A stretch of DNA of 64,000 bases from the NCBI GenBank assembly GCA_003439945.1, contig QVRM01001985.1, positions 1 through 64,000 of the forward strand, read 5' to 3'. Positions 24,829 to 38,350 of the stretch are shown one piece after another. Numbering within the stretch: position 1 is the stretch's first letter; each line of letters opens with the position of its first letter. A program made the translations under genes and the position numbers. The notes under the pieces were generated by a model. The model was given only the letters and a program-made list of their open reading frames with translations, did no database searches and was not told where the DNA came from. The DNA is from Dermanyssus gallinae. Its lineage: Eukaryota > Arthropoda > Arachnida > Mesostigmata > Dermanyssidae.

Positions 24829-27800
24829 GTAGGATAACCGCCAGCGTCGCCCCGGGGGAGCTCCGGGGGCGGCATGGAGTAACCTCCAGTCAGTCAGTCA
24901 CTCACTCACTCACTCAGTCAGTCACCACTACAACGCTCTACTCTAACGGATATTGCTCCTGCTGCTGCTGCTGTACGTGGCCAAGATAGACGAAGATGCT
25001 CACTTGTATACGCGCCAGATGGAAAGCCCCAGGGACGCAATGGGGGAAGGCTGCTGCTGCTAAACCGACGACGAACTCTCATCTCTGTTGGAGGCTGTTC
25101 ACCAGCAGACACCAGCGGCGAATTGACGACGATGGTGGCCGCTCGGTCTTATCGCTGTCTCAACCTCTTCGAGTTGTTAGAGCTGGCGACTCGGCCCGCA
25201 ATGTCGGCCGGTTGAATGCCCCTCATGCTTGCCTGCACCCCCAACCCCCTTTCCCCACCCCTACCCCACCCTGCCTAGCCTAACGAACTGCCGCGGTCTC
25301 TACATTGTTGCAAAATTGCTGTCCATAAAATGTGATCATAATCATTATTCATGTGTTTAATCATTGAACATGTGCTCGTCTACTGAACGAAGTTGATGAA
25401 GTCTTCCAACGTTCAGTAACCGCATGCATGCATGCATGAATGAATGGCTAATCTTTCTCGACTCTTCTAATCACTCGATCTTTTGCCGACGAATCCTTGA
25501 CGTCAACGTTAGGTGGCGTCATTGCTGTATTGATTGTCGTGGTCATGATCATGGACGTTGTTGTTATTGTTATTGCTGCTGTTGTTACGGTTGTTGTTGT
25601 TGTTGTTGCTGTCTTCGATATGGTTAAATGATATTTGCCAGTTGTTTGATTCATCGTCTTGATGGCTACTGTTGTTGCTGTTGCTGGTCATGGCGCTGGC
25701 CGAGTCGATTCTCAATCAGTGGACAACGGATCGTGTGTTCACAGAACATCGATATTCGAGCTGACCAGACGTCTAGAGCTACGCAGAATCTACTGCTGCT
25801 GCAACCACTGCTTCCACGTCGCCGTTGTGGCTGGTATCTGGTTAGATTACCAGCCGCCGTACCACACTACTGTTACTACATCTACCATTAACACCACGAT
25901 TCTATTTTTTATCTTTTTTTTTGCGGCGCATGAGAAGGAGATAATGCTTGTACCCACACGCGGGATGGGCAGAGTGGGACTCCACCATATCGATATTTTT
26001 GGCACAATACCCACTAAACACACCTCTCATCTAAACGCCCCTCATAACGCAGCGAAGTGCTGGTACAGTCTGTTCCTTAATAATACTTCAACCCCTCCTC
26101 TTCCCCCCATTCTCTACCCCTACTTTTACTTTAGGGTTGCTTCGAGTGTCGTTGAAGAGTACCTGCGCATGTATTTGTTTGCATGCTAGAAGGGAGAAGA
26201 TTCCCATTCAAATTGCCGCGTCAGCTGCGCCCTTATCCGCGGTAAGGTAAACTCCGTGCATTTTTCCAGTGGATATGTGACATCGTCGACATCTCCTTCG
26301 TCTTCATCTTTCCCTCCCGAGAATCACAGACAATGTATGCTGTCGACGGGGCTTATCTAATACCATATATGTTCTATGAGAATATGTTCTAAAAGTACCG
26401 TGGCCCGTAAAGCAACTGAGGAATTGGGTCAGCGGGTAGAAACCTAGTGATGCTCTTGATTTGCTAAATTCAACCGCTCACCTCCACAGCTAGAGTAACG
26501 GGTCGAGAAACCCGGTCCGGGCCTCTCCGCCCATATTCGTTTCTGTTTGCCGGACATCGTCCGTGTCCGACCTGAGAGAGAGCGCGCGACAGAGTCGTCT
26601 TGATGGACTGCGGCCCGTCCGGAACCCGTAGTTATTGCTGCCAGTACTGTTGCTAACTATTCTTACTACTATGACGATTTACTAACGTTTAATTATGTTA
26701 ACTGTCTACTACTACTACTACTACTACTGCTCGCGCTGGTGTTGAAACGTTGATATTATATCGTCGAATAGTCATTTCCACGTCCAGTCGGCCCCGACAC
26801 TAGTCGGTCTCACGATATGTGCGTCTGTCAAGCTATCTAGCAGGTTGATTTAGTTCGTCTTACTCCCGCTGGCTAGCTGGCGCAGCGCAATAGCTTTCTC
26901 CGCGCTCGCCACTAGGGGCTTTTGGCTTGCTGCGAACGTGTTTAGATCGATTTTGATTGGTCCCTATTTTGAAATTGGCACCAGGCTTGTCCGCTTTTTC
27001 GGCGCCGCTAGGCGTCGGTTAAACAAGCAAAGTGTTTCTAGTGTTGTTTCTAGACCCAGGCTCCTAACAGGTAGACTAATAGCCTGTTTTTGATTTTCAA
27101 CCTTTACAACTACATTGAGCTGTTCACGCGTTGATCCTATGATATACACTATCTGCTGTCATCAGCATAACGAACCGTGCTTGTCTGGTCCAAATTGTGC
27201 TATTCGTACTAAAAGCCATAATCTTGTCCCACTGCATTCTTTTCTGTCTTACTTTTACTTCAGTACCACAACACCTGTTCCTACCGAATCGTTACGTTAC
27301 ACTCGCAAACCGTAGTTCACTTTAGTCGACAGAAATACCATACTCGCATCGACTTATGTTTGGGGGGACTGAATTCGCCTTGACCTTTATTCTGTTGCGA
27401 GCTTGCTGTCGTGTTGATCTCTGTGCCGATACTGTATGAGTCTCGTCATGTTGTCGAAGATCGTGTCTCAATTTATTTTAATCATCATCATCATCATCAT
27501 CACTATTTATTGCTCTCAGCTGAGTATGTATAGGCCAACAATGTGTTGTGTTCTGCATCGCGTTGGTTCTGCACTGCTCTAGCGAGAGAGATGTTGGAGT
27601 GAGCACTTTTAAATGCTCGGCAGTCAACGGCTGCTGCGGTATATCTTCAAGGAACTCCGTATTCAAGCACACCAATTGATGGTAGCCGTGCCCGATGTAG
27701 GTTGTCTAGTCATGGCGACCATCGCAAGCGACCCCATCCCAAAGGTGACGGAACTTAACTATCTCTAGATCTCTACTTTCCTCTTCGATCTGTAATATGA

Positions 27801-29127
27801 TTTGTTTTCATAATTCTTAATAGACGACGCCATTGTACTCAATGACTTTGGTGCATGCTAACTATACTCTGTCTGGTACTACCAGATTCTTCTTGTTTTT
27901 CAACTCTAGTATGAGTCACGTGCATGGTTTCGTCTTTGGCTAAAATCTACCTCGTGCAAAATGCAGCAAGTGCTCAATAATTAACGCCAGTTTTGTTCCT
28001 GGAATTTCAAGAGTATTATATATATATATATATATACCAGCGAACAAGTTTGAGCCCTGCGTGCGTCTGATTTTAATCAGAAGTTCGTTCGCTGCGAGGG
28101 CTCGCCGCGGACCAAACTACTGAGTTGAGGATGAGGCCAAATATAAGCATTATTGGCCCTCCTGTCAACGAGTCCGTTGCTCCCTTCGGGCGTATGTTCC
28201 AGCCGTCAATGAATATTGATTGAGGCTGCGGGACTGCTGTTAATGCGCTGACAGCCATATTGCGTGGCTACGATGGCTGGTGGCGGTGATAGACGGCTCT
28301 GATCATGTGTAGTTCACTCAGTGATGTCCACTGTTCTGGTTACCCCACTGTAGGTAACGATGCAAGTACAAAAGCAGCATCAACAACAACAACAATAACA
28401 TCATCAACAACAACAACAACAACAATAGCAACAATGACAACGAGACGAAAACAAACATCACTACTAGTACTATGAATGGGTAGAAACGGGCGCCAATCGG
28501 TACTCGACGTAAGTGCAACCGGACTGCGCATCGTGAAGCGCTGGCTTGTTTAGCTAGCCGGGTCAGTTAATCGGCATTCGTCTTGTTCTCTCGGCATTGA
28601 GGAAGATGAGGTTGTTGATGTCGAAGGAGGGAAGAATAAATACGCCCGCGCCGTGGCGGGCTAAGCGCGCAGCTGCTGGCCGCGCTAAGAAATCTACGCG
28701 CCGACCAAGTGCACTTCTTGCCGCTTGTGACGTTCGTCGTTCTGTCAACGACGACCAACTCAATTGCAACTCGTCCTCGAAAGAAAGAGACGTCCTCACT
28801 CATCTCGTTCCATCTCTACTCTGATGTATGAATCAAAACAGTAGCTAGACAGTCCGCAGTTGGGTTGCATTTGTCATGCACATCAACCCCGTATGTCTGC
28901 TGTTGCTACGGTTACGTGCAATTTAAAGTATAATCTGAAAATAAATTAATAGTGATCCTAGATAGGTGTGTTTGCGTGTGTGTGTGTGAGTCCTAGGTGG
29001 CCCACGCGGATTAGACGCCGGGCTAATTAGACTAAAACGCGGGAAGCCAGGAGAGAGGGAGAAGAATGCCCCCCGCACCCCATGTAACTAGGGGCCTGCG
29101 TTGTAATAACAACCACATTCGCGTATA

Positions 29128-29195
29128 ATTCACATATAAACCTAATTCTAAACCTGTATAGAGCACATTCACATATAAACCTAATTCTAAACCTG
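29128..29195. repeat. 29-bp direct repeat, two units
   Basis: 'attcacatataaacctaatt' and the following 9 bases occur identically at 29128-29156 and 29167-29195, a 39-base period. Confidence 0.85.
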
Positions 29196-29293
29196 CACTT
29201 TTAGACATAATGCTAAAGTAGACAACTTCAGTAATCACCTAACTAGCATTTCGACATTAGAAACACAGAGGCACCATCATACATATTGTACTG

Positions 29294-29295
<2 letters not shown>

Positions 29296-29340
<45 letters not shown>

Positions 29341-29357
29341 ATATTGTCTGGCTGATA

Positions 29358-29402
<45 letters not shown>
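29296..29402. repeat. Twin (TA)n microsatellites
   Basis: Two TA runs (29296-29338 and 29364-29402) separated by 25 bases of unique DNA. Confidence 0.9.
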
Positions 29403-29407
<5 letters not shown>

Positions 29408-30907
29408 CATACATAAATCGTTCTGACTAATTGTCAAATCTTGACGCGGCTCTGATGCGTGTTTGTCCGTGGCTACTATCACCCGACCGGATTTACGACC
29501 TTACACGCAAAGGATGCGGCGCCAAAAGAAGAACATGATGCCCATTAGCGCGTAGGGTAGCGAAAGCGGGAATCGAGGAGAGTTTTTTTTTGGCGTGACA
29601 GACGTGCGACTGCCGAGTAAGAGGATGCCTACTCAGTGTGCTTGACGGGTACTGGCCGCCAGGGCTTCTTAGTTCGGGCACTCTTCTCTCTACAGTGGTT
29701 TGCCCGAGCTCGGGCGAAACGGACACGTGATATTTGCCATAGACGTTAGCATACATGTTCCATTATACGCATGATACGCAATATGAATATTTTATTTTTG
29801 TTTATATAGGTATGCATCTCACTTTGTTGTGTCTAGTTACAGAGTAGCCAATTGTGTGAAAGACTCTCTCTCTCTCTCTCGTTACAACTGATGATAAAAG
29901 CTCGGATCCATTTAATAAGAATACGACCACCGTTTATGTGAGAGGGTCAGTCTCTGAATAAGAAAATTAAATCTTGTTTCTCATTATAAACCTTGCTCTT
30001 TTTAACCTTAGGAGAAATCACTTCAAAACTCACTTCACTTGGCTATATTCAGGTGTCGCGCTGGAATGTCGAACCGGCGGCTTCTTGTGGCTTCTAGCTT
30101 GCCGGCCATTGATCTCTTCATTGCGTCGCAATGAAGACGAAATAAGCATCATCTTAAATAAACGTATTTTAATCGTGTCGATTATATAGAAGTCGGTCTA
30201 AATTCACGTGCTCAGTGTTCGCCTTGGGTTGGACATGACAATTTACAAAATAAGCTAAATGAAACATAGATAAGAAATAGCCATCTGCCAAAGAAGTATC
30301 TCATGTAATAGTTCTTAACGGGTAAAATCTTTGGGCTTTGAGCGGCGTGACATCGAGTGGAATTATGTTGGCTTACGTTTGCACGCGTTTAATCTAAGTA
30401 ATATTTTCCAAACATGTAATGAATGTATACTTAAATGGCTCTAGTAATCTATACATATTCCTATTTTACTTAAGGAGCGAGTCGATATATATATATATAT
30501 ATACAGAATCTCCCAGAATTTGTCCAATTGGAAGGCAAATGTCCAGAATTGGCCAACTAAAAACATTTGACCGCGTTACAGTTTGATCTGAAGCCACCAC
30601 ATATGACGCGTTGCGAATTATGCAAAAATCTCTTCGTGCAAACAAGTTTCCAAATCTGGTCACCACTAAATTTACTTTGATTAGTTTTCACCCTGGATAA
30701 CTCTTTGGACTTTTTGATATATCCATGTTCGTAGAGCTAAGGTTGTTCACCAAGCTCGTATTTATAGTTCTTAACGACAATATACGCCAAATTGGACTGG
30801 ACGCATTGTACATACAACGCCACGCACTTTCTGAGCGCTTTAAAGCAATGCTCGCACGTTTACACATATACGCACGCATATATATATATATATATACATA
30901 TACACAG

Positions 30908-30938
<31 letters not shown>

Positions 30939-32689
30939 ATGCTCACCCCGTTGGTGATTGATTACTTGAATATATATATATATATATATAACCTTAGTAG
31001 TGTAAATATAATGGATACAAAAAATGCTTAGTTTGACGTGTTCCGTCAATTGTCGAGAAGTCTTGCGGGCGAAGTCGTCGAACGCGGTTGTTTCGGTGCG
31101 CGTTTGGACGGGCGTAACGTAACTACGCCATTGACCATTGCATAGGTCAGTGCTCCCTTTTAGTTGGCCGCTCTCGGCGTACCGGTGCCCGAGCCAGCCG
31201 TGCAGTGACCCCGTCGGATCTTTATTGAGTTCTTTCGCGGTCGTGTGACTGGACACAGCCAGTCAGCCAATCAAGGGTTGTCATCGCACCTTATTAGTAT
31301 TCGCAGTCTTTCATATCATTGCTTGGCAAATCATAAATTGTGAGATTGTATAAGTGTCTCGCAATTCATAGACTGTCAGACGAGGTGCCTGCTATTCGCC
31401 GCGTTCATTGTTTCATTCATTGTTTGCGGAATCAGCCCATGCCGCCTACAGTGGAAGCCGCGCGTTACCCTCGACAGACACCCAGAGACAGAACCTGCTT
31501 AAGAGACTGTATTTTGAGTCGATCAACTGATTTTCTCGATATATATAGACCTGAGATCACATAAACTGTTGTGACAAATTACAGCTGGCAAGAATGACGA
31601 ACGACTCTTATATTCGTGATTCGGTCATTATTACTTTTGTTGTTCAGCAGGGGTTCCTGTTCATCAAAGATGTAGAGACACGAAAAATGCGCGCGCTCCG
31701 CATGGCTATGACGCACCCTATTTACTTATGGATACCCCATCATCATCATATATATATATATATCCTCAGAGAAAGAACTATGGCATATTTATAGTTGAAT
31801 ATATGATGGTATTTACGGCTGAACTATTTTAATGCATTGAGGGATTTAAATATACATTTTTAATTGTTTTAAGCATTTACAACTTTAAATATACTATTTA
31901 AGCATATATATATATATACACATTAACCATCAAGGTCCGGTGCCGACCAATTTACAAGGGTTCCTGATAATGTCATCGAGTTCTTCCGTTGAATGTCCAG
32001 TGAACTCCTTAGCCGTAAAGCCTACCCCCGTCCCCCGGCCACCTGTCAGCTGCTCGAATAGCTTGCGAAATGTGGTTGATCGTTCTGCAAGTTGACGGGC
32101 CAAGACCCTCGAGTCTTGTTCGTCTCTTTAGCCAAGCTGACGACATAGTTAGTTTGAGAGGCATTGTGACCTACCCTAGAGGAGGCTAAGGAGTCAGTTA
32201 CAGTGGCGTCCTAAGCAAGCGTCTTACCCTTTTCGAGAGCTACGAGGGTCGTGCCGTCCGGGCGGCCTGTCTGCTCTTATCGGGGAACGGCCCTGAAGGC
32301 TTGAAGACAAACGGAAATTCTGAGGGTCTCAGCGCGTGTGCCGGGGGGAGGGGGGGAGGGGGGTGATATTTGGGTGGAAAATTCTAGTCGATTCCCCTAC
32401 ATAGAACTTCGATCGACTGAGGATTAAGATCCTCCCTGGGAACTGTGTAGGTATAGTATGGAAGATTTTGAACTGGACATTTCTTGGGCCTTGAATGACG
32501 GCCAAAACAGCAACGAATGCGTGGCCCATGTAGAGGGTGCGATTGATGAGGACTTACGTACGTAACATATGCATCGCTAGAGGAGACTTTGAGCTTGGGT
32601 ACTACGTCGCTTCATAAGATCCCGCACGACTTTCCGCCTCGGACTCACCAAACGTAGTCGAACTGGACGAAGGTGGTACAGTGGTGAAC

Positions 32690-33125
32690 TACTTCTATTA
32701 CGAAATACACGACAGAATGGCTAACAAAAATCTTTACAACACTCACCAGGAAAAGCTTTATAGTGTCCCTTAGGCGACGGTTTCTTCAACACAACAACGC
32801 ACCAGCCCAGCGGGCTGAAAGCACTAAGGCTTTTCATGCATCTGGAGTCAAGCTGACAAAGCGCCCAGCTTATTTGTCCGACTTTATAGAGTGCGATTTC
32901 CTCCTATTTCGTAAAGAAAAAAAAACGTTGTAAAACATTGAGAGGAAAACGATTCCGATTTGCTTGAAATTGTCGAGGTGAAGATTAAACACATCGACTT
33001 AGAGATTTGTTTTGATACATAAATCCACGGCGCTAAGAATGTATAGACATTTGAATTAGCGAAATTTAGTAGAAATAGGGCAAAAAGCTATACTTGTCTG
33101 TATTCTGTCACAGAAGTTTAAAAAA
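32690..33125 (+). pseudogene. Fossil mariner transposase fragment
   Basis: The C-terminal half of a mariner-type transposase is readable in pieces. 'LQHNNAPAQRAESTKAF' stands at the second catalytic block, with Asn in place of Asp. Then come 'KRPAYLSDFIECDFLLF' with the third Asp, and 'RKEKKTL'. Stops and shifts are frequent, and no terminal repeats were found. It differs from the copy at 44292 in sequence, so it is probably a different subfamily. Confidence 0.55.
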
Positions 33126-34659
33126 CTTTGCCAGGTCTTAACGTATATATAGAAAATATTGCGATGATTTATTGATCATATACAATACGTTTGTACAAAC
33201 TGTAAAGCACCTTTGTTGTGACAAAGGACCTAGCAAAAGTATTACCTGCTGCATGCTTGCGACAACTTTGGGGCTCATCTTCGTTCTTATATGGGAGGGC
33301 TGTACAACAGTCTGCTGCCTACCTGAGCTTAGAGTATACAGTTTTATATTGGTATATAAATGTCATTGAGGAATAGATCCAAGCTCAGTGATTTTTGTTT
33401 ATTGAATCACTGCAAATCTAAACAATCTAAGTTTCCCCGAGCCTAGCTATTGCCTACTGTCGCCAGCATTGATTAGTCAACGGCAAAATGACATATTTTA
33501 GGTGTTGCCAATTGTTTAAAGTCATCTAGGCTGTACTAATTTCGGTGTGTGTGTGTGTGAGTGTCTGTTTGTAGTATCGTTTTCCGTGGTCGTTACTAAT
33601 TTTGTGTGGCCCCACATCGCATCGCTACTCGATACTGGTCGCCTGCCGTGCCCAGACGTGTTCGCGCTTGCGTCCATCAAACTAAATGGTGTTTAGTTAT
33701 TGTTCAGATGTGATTGTATTTATTGCTGTTGTTGCTGTTAGTATTGTCGTTGTTCTTGTGTTGTTGTTGTTGTTGTAGTTGCCCTGGCAGGCAGTGTTTT
33801 AATACATCGTTTGGCCTTTCATCAAGCACCTGTCCTTATTGTGGTGAGCCTATAGAGAGCGGCGGCGAACCAATAACAAGAACCACGTTTAACAGGTTCA
33901 GAAACAGAACTATGGTAACGACTGCGGTATCTGTCGCAGCAACGCCACCATTTGAACGCGTCTACTACAACAACAACAGCAACGGCCACACAAGAATACG
34001 ACAACAGACGGGCTATAACGACAAAGACACCACCCTTGGATCACAACAAAAACATCAGCGACCGACCCTAGCCGACTGCAGGAGTCACATCGGCACTAGC
34101 AAAAAAGAAGAAGTAATGACCACAGCACAAATACCACCGATTTGAAACAGCAGTAGCAACAATAGCAACAAACGACAGCAACAAAAACCACAAGGGTAGC
34201 AACATCTGGTTCCTGCTCTCTTTGTTGTTCCATTAGAATGGGCTGTCACCGTTAACCAATACGCGGCGTAAAGGTTTTGGCTGTGTAGCAGCAGCAGCAA
34301 CAGTCAACACAGCCATTCACAACTCAGCCAGCTTGTTATTATGCGAGCGGCAGTCACAAAACCCTGAACCAAACCAACGGCTTCCAAGCGTGACCGTCGG
34401 TGTGGGTGTGTGTATGTTCATAAATCGATCAACTCGAACGTATGCAGGCAAAACATCACTCAGATGTGTTTATATAACTCATATAACGTAGACTAGCTCA
34501 GTTGGATAAGGTTCCGCGTACAGACGCCGCATTTAGATGCTTCTCTGAACTTGTCCAGCGAGGGCTTGTCCAGCGGATGCGTGTCTTTGACGCAGACATT
34601 CGACGGATCTTCCGCGGTCAGCAGGGAAGGGGGGCAAACGTTGAATACAACGTGTCCGA

Positions 34660-35100
34660 CAAGCAGGATAATCCTGGATGCAGCTGCCGGCATAGACTGC
34701 GCTGTTCAAGTGCTGACGGGACACGAACCGTTTCAGGTGGTTACCTGGAGAGAATAAATGGATAGCCGACAACCGACATCTGTGTGCTGTTGTGCGACTC
34801 CGGAGACCCTGGAGACTCCGGAGACCTCGAGAAGTCTACGGGTGCGGGGCCCTCACAAGGGCGCGCTCTGTCGCGTCTTGAGGTGTGCAGGATCTCTGCT
34901 TGACGGACCGAGTTGCCCATATGATCACATGCCGGAAGGCTGGCCTGAGGAATGCAATTTCTTGAATAGCATCATAGAGGTACGAAGACGGAAGAGCATC
35001 GGCAAAGTGCACGGAGCGTTAGAATATGTGACTTCACCCCCCGCACGGGTGTCGAAGTATTGCCATGCAATTAAAAAAATAGGTTCTGGATTGGCCCGAG
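34660..35100 (+). mobile_element. R1-like LINE 3' fragment
   Basis: 'VQVLTGHEPFQ' (34715-34740) matches the 'QVLTGHGEFQ' block of the R1-like element at 59806-61660. The Cys-containing region and a C-terminal charged part follow. A 3' UTR-like stretch follows with 'gagcgttagaa' and 'gtgtcgaagta.tgcc.atgcaatt', shared with 38600-38680. Confidence 0.45.
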
Positions 35101-36104
35101 TTTTAAAGGCTAAAGAGTAAAAATCATGAAGATACCTTGTTCCGGCATATTTCTTAGTGTATTCATAATATATGAGTACGCCGACGAAGAAAAACGGAAA
35201 TACGAGAACAAGAAGAAGAAGAAAAGGCAGATTAAAGAGAGATACGCCGTTTAGTTAGCTTTTGCAAAAATCTCACAATTAAACATTGTGTGTGTGTGAG
35301 CTTGTTTTTTGTGCACTTGTGTAACGTTGTGCTTATTGAGATTCATCGTTGTAGCAGTAGTAGTAGTAGTAGCAGTAATAGGCAATAATAGTGGTCACGC
35401 GAGGAGTTGCATAGACTGACGACTGTGAGGGATATATATTTGTTTTTTTTTTTGTATTGACGATGTACCAGTGTCATCAAGAAGCTGTTGCACGCGATAC
35501 CTGCTCGTTTGCCACACACCCAGGCAACGATGACGCGACATATTATATATGTTACCGGCCTGCGTTTAATAATCTTAAATCATTTGAAGAATTGAGGCTC
35601 TCTGGTTTTTGTCATATGACTGTAGTATAATAAATGAGATTAATTGGTCAACATTTTCATGTCATTTGTTAGGTTTTTGTTATATTGGTTTGATTTGTTT
35701 AGCAATGGTTGGGGTATTAAAATACGCTTTGTTTCCATAATAATAATAATAATAATAAGAATTGCACAACGTATATTATGTTTTAGAAAATAAACAATAA
35801 ACTCATTTAAATGACAGTTTCCGATCTAATGTTATTCACAATTGGTAGCCGCCTTTGAACGTATGGCACGTCGTGGACCGTCACCGTTCCAATTACTACT
35901 CAACCATATGCTAGTTAGACTTGTCCACCTTGGCCTCATGCCATGGTGACATGGTGAACTATGGAGGAGAGGAGAATATTCCTTCTTTCTACGCGCGCGC
36001 ACAAATAACAATGACACGCAGACGTAACGAGAACGTAACAGGCGCGCTGCACGTGCCAACAGTCCATATTTCGAATACTCTCCTCGCGCTCGTTTTTCCC
36101 TCGG

Positions 36105-36169
<65 letters not shown>

Positions 36170-37489
36170 GAGAGACTCCTGTCACTGCCTCCAATCAGCA
36201 ACGCAGTGACAAAGCGGCTTTTCCAGCATCACTTGTCCAGCAACCACCTCGACAAACGAAGACAAAACGAATTCACATATTCCATCACTATTCGGTATGC
36301 AGCGCAACTAAGAATTTCACATTTGTCATTATTATTATTATTATAATGATTATTATTATTAACATCTAAAATATTTCATTTTAGTCACATCAACTGGTCA
36401 CTAGTTAAGTGCTTAAGTTTTGAAAGCGAGCATCTAAAGTTCTGTTTTTGCACCGGTCCAGAACTACCACGTTACAACAGTTTTCTACCTTGTTTCTGAA
36501 ATCTGAACCTAGAGAGCAAACGGTGCCCGCATCCAGCTGAGCGGCAACTGGCATTTTCGTTTAGATGTCTTGTTTGCTAAAAAGTTTTGTCGAATGGACC
36601 AGAGAATATCCGATCTATTACAACGATACAAGTTGGCTTTGCCGAGACAGCTTACAAATTCTTGTACTCGTTTCGCCGTACGCTCTCCGAGTGATGAGAG
36701 TTCACAACGCATTACAGAAGCATTGCGTTGAGTTTGGCGGCATTTAGATTTCTGGTATTTCCAGTTCTAACTAGAAAACGAAATAAATGTGCTATATGTT
36801 TTTTTTTTAACCACGTGGATAAACAGCTGCCTCTAGTGAACCTGTTATTTGTCCTTCAGCTCAGATCTGTCAGTGTGGGTTACGAACTACAGTTCAGAAT
36901 CTACAGCCCCAGTCTGACTGTATATCTAGCTGTAGATCTACTAATAGCCACTAGAGCAAAATCATAATGCTACATGCTGTTCATGTTGCTACAAGTCGAT
37001 TGTAAAGGTTTTGCAGTAGTTACGTCGTCTGCGAGGCAGGTCCACCCAACTTTCTAAAACACGAAACTAGTAAGGCTATGAGAATTACAGCGCGAGTACT
37101 TCGCACTTTTGTTCTGCCTGTGAGACTGTGTAGCCAGATCTAGATGCGCCGTAACCGTGAACAACAGAGGGAGTTCGAGTGTCGGTTACTACGGTGCCAT
37201 ATCGGACGATTAGGCCTGGCTCGTCGGAAAAACCGTGAGCCTCCAACCAACGAACTCTCACTTTAACTTATGGAACGCAGAGCACGAGTGAAAGTGTCGC
37301 TGGTTGCAGCTTGAACAGGATTGCGAATTGCGTATGATGCTTCGTGTATCTCCTACCATTAGGGTTCATTGGCTATATATATATATATATATATATGCGT
37401 ACGTACTAATCACTAATAACAGCATAGTTTCCGATCCGGCAGTATCTAGCTCGGTAGCTTAAGACTATTCGAAACTCTGTTTGTTCACG
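35101..37489. other. Non-coding stretch
   Basis: Contains GTA/TAG triplet repeats (35354-35372), (ATA)n at about 35740-35758, a (TA)n block at 36103-36164 and one at about 37374. I see no exon with conserved content. Confidence 0.4.
36103..36164. repeat. (TA)n microsatellite
   Basis: TA run with one TG interruption, followed by (GA)n. Confidence 0.9.
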
Positions 37490-37671
37490 TCCTATCCCCC
37501 CCCCACTCGTTGCCACCTGCCTCTGTGGAGGAAAGTGGAGCGGAGCCAAGGGGAGTGGAAGAACTAGAACAACTAACCAGAGAGAAGAAGAAAAAGAAGG
37601 AGAGATCCCGAGATGCTGCTCAGCGGATTGATGGTGACGCCTCCGTAGCGATTCAGTGGCAATGGAGCCGT
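37490..37671 (+). other. Possible 5' UTR exon of the copper transporter gene
   Basis: The first coding exon of the transporter begins with an acceptor, so at least one upstream exon is needed. This purine-rich segment ends at 'gagccgt|GTGAGT' (37672), 656 bases upstream. It has no conserved ORF. The assignment is positional only; the CpG-rich block near 19 kb is a rival. Confidence 0.25.
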
Positions 37672-37734
37672 GTGAGTTAATAATGATATAGGCTGATAGC
37701 GGCGCCGCGCGTCGAAAACTAGGCCGAGTCTAGA

Positions 37735-37920
37735 ACTGGTGGGTGGCGTGCTCTAGGGTCATGGTTGTCATCTACCGGCGTGATACGCAGGTTCGATCTC
37801 TAATGCTGATCGAATTTTCTTTGAATTTATGCCATTGAGAATATTGATGATACACCATATACTGCTCCCTCGGCGGCTATGCTGTTATTGCCACAAGGAC
37901 TGTTGGGGAAACCTACCTTT
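37735..37920 (+). mobile_element. SINE family C, copy
   Basis: Matches 59226-59640 closely: 'tcatggttgtcatctaccgg', 'caggttcgatctct', 'gatcgaattttctttga', '..ttgccacaaggactgtt'. The box B-like motif is kept. Confidence 0.65.
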
Positions 37921-38350
37921 TCTTGTACATTATATATATATATGTGTGTGTGTATTATCCCGGATTCCTCAATTTACGAGTGCTATTCGCGTGTCTCTCT
38001 CTCTCTCTCTCTAGTTAACGATGCTTATGCAAAGCACACATCGAATCGTCTCACATTCTTAACACAAAGAGACGCATAAAAGGCCGAAGACCTTCGATAG
38101 CATAGGTGCTATTTGCTGCAAATATCCTGCCTACAAAGCCAAAATACTCTGAAGCTATTTTGATATATAGACGATTTTTGACCGGCGTGCATCGCTGATT
38201 CTGATTGAACTGTCCTATACGTTAAGTTTCAAATTAATTTGATTTAATAGCGTACATTAGCTTTGCGTGCGTGCGCTAATAACGGCCGCCATGTTTCGAT
38301 TGTATTGTACTACTGGTTGTCTTTCAGATTCTCCGTACGTCGACGCAGCG

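Larger units (their letters stand above)
24829..32689. other. Non-coding stretch with simple repeats
   Basis: I see no supported gene. Contents include tandem CAGT/CACT repeats at 24890-24924, trinucleotide GTT/GCT repeats at 25555-25615, (ACA)n at 28376-28432, and paired (TA)n at 29296-29338 and 29364-29402. There is also a 29-bp direct repeat (29128-29156 and 29167-29195), a (CT)n at about 29868, and (TA)n at 30486, 30878, 30908, 30970 and 31748. Confidence 0.45.

Noticed and set aside
28560..28824. Three overlapping ORFs in a GC-rich patch
   Set aside because: All three frames are open by composition; no splice sites or conserved motif support any of them.
34485..34525. tRNA-like start 'tagctcagttggataag' (box A-like)
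   Set aside because: No box B, no acceptor-stem pairing and no cloverleaf follow. At best a SINE head remnant.
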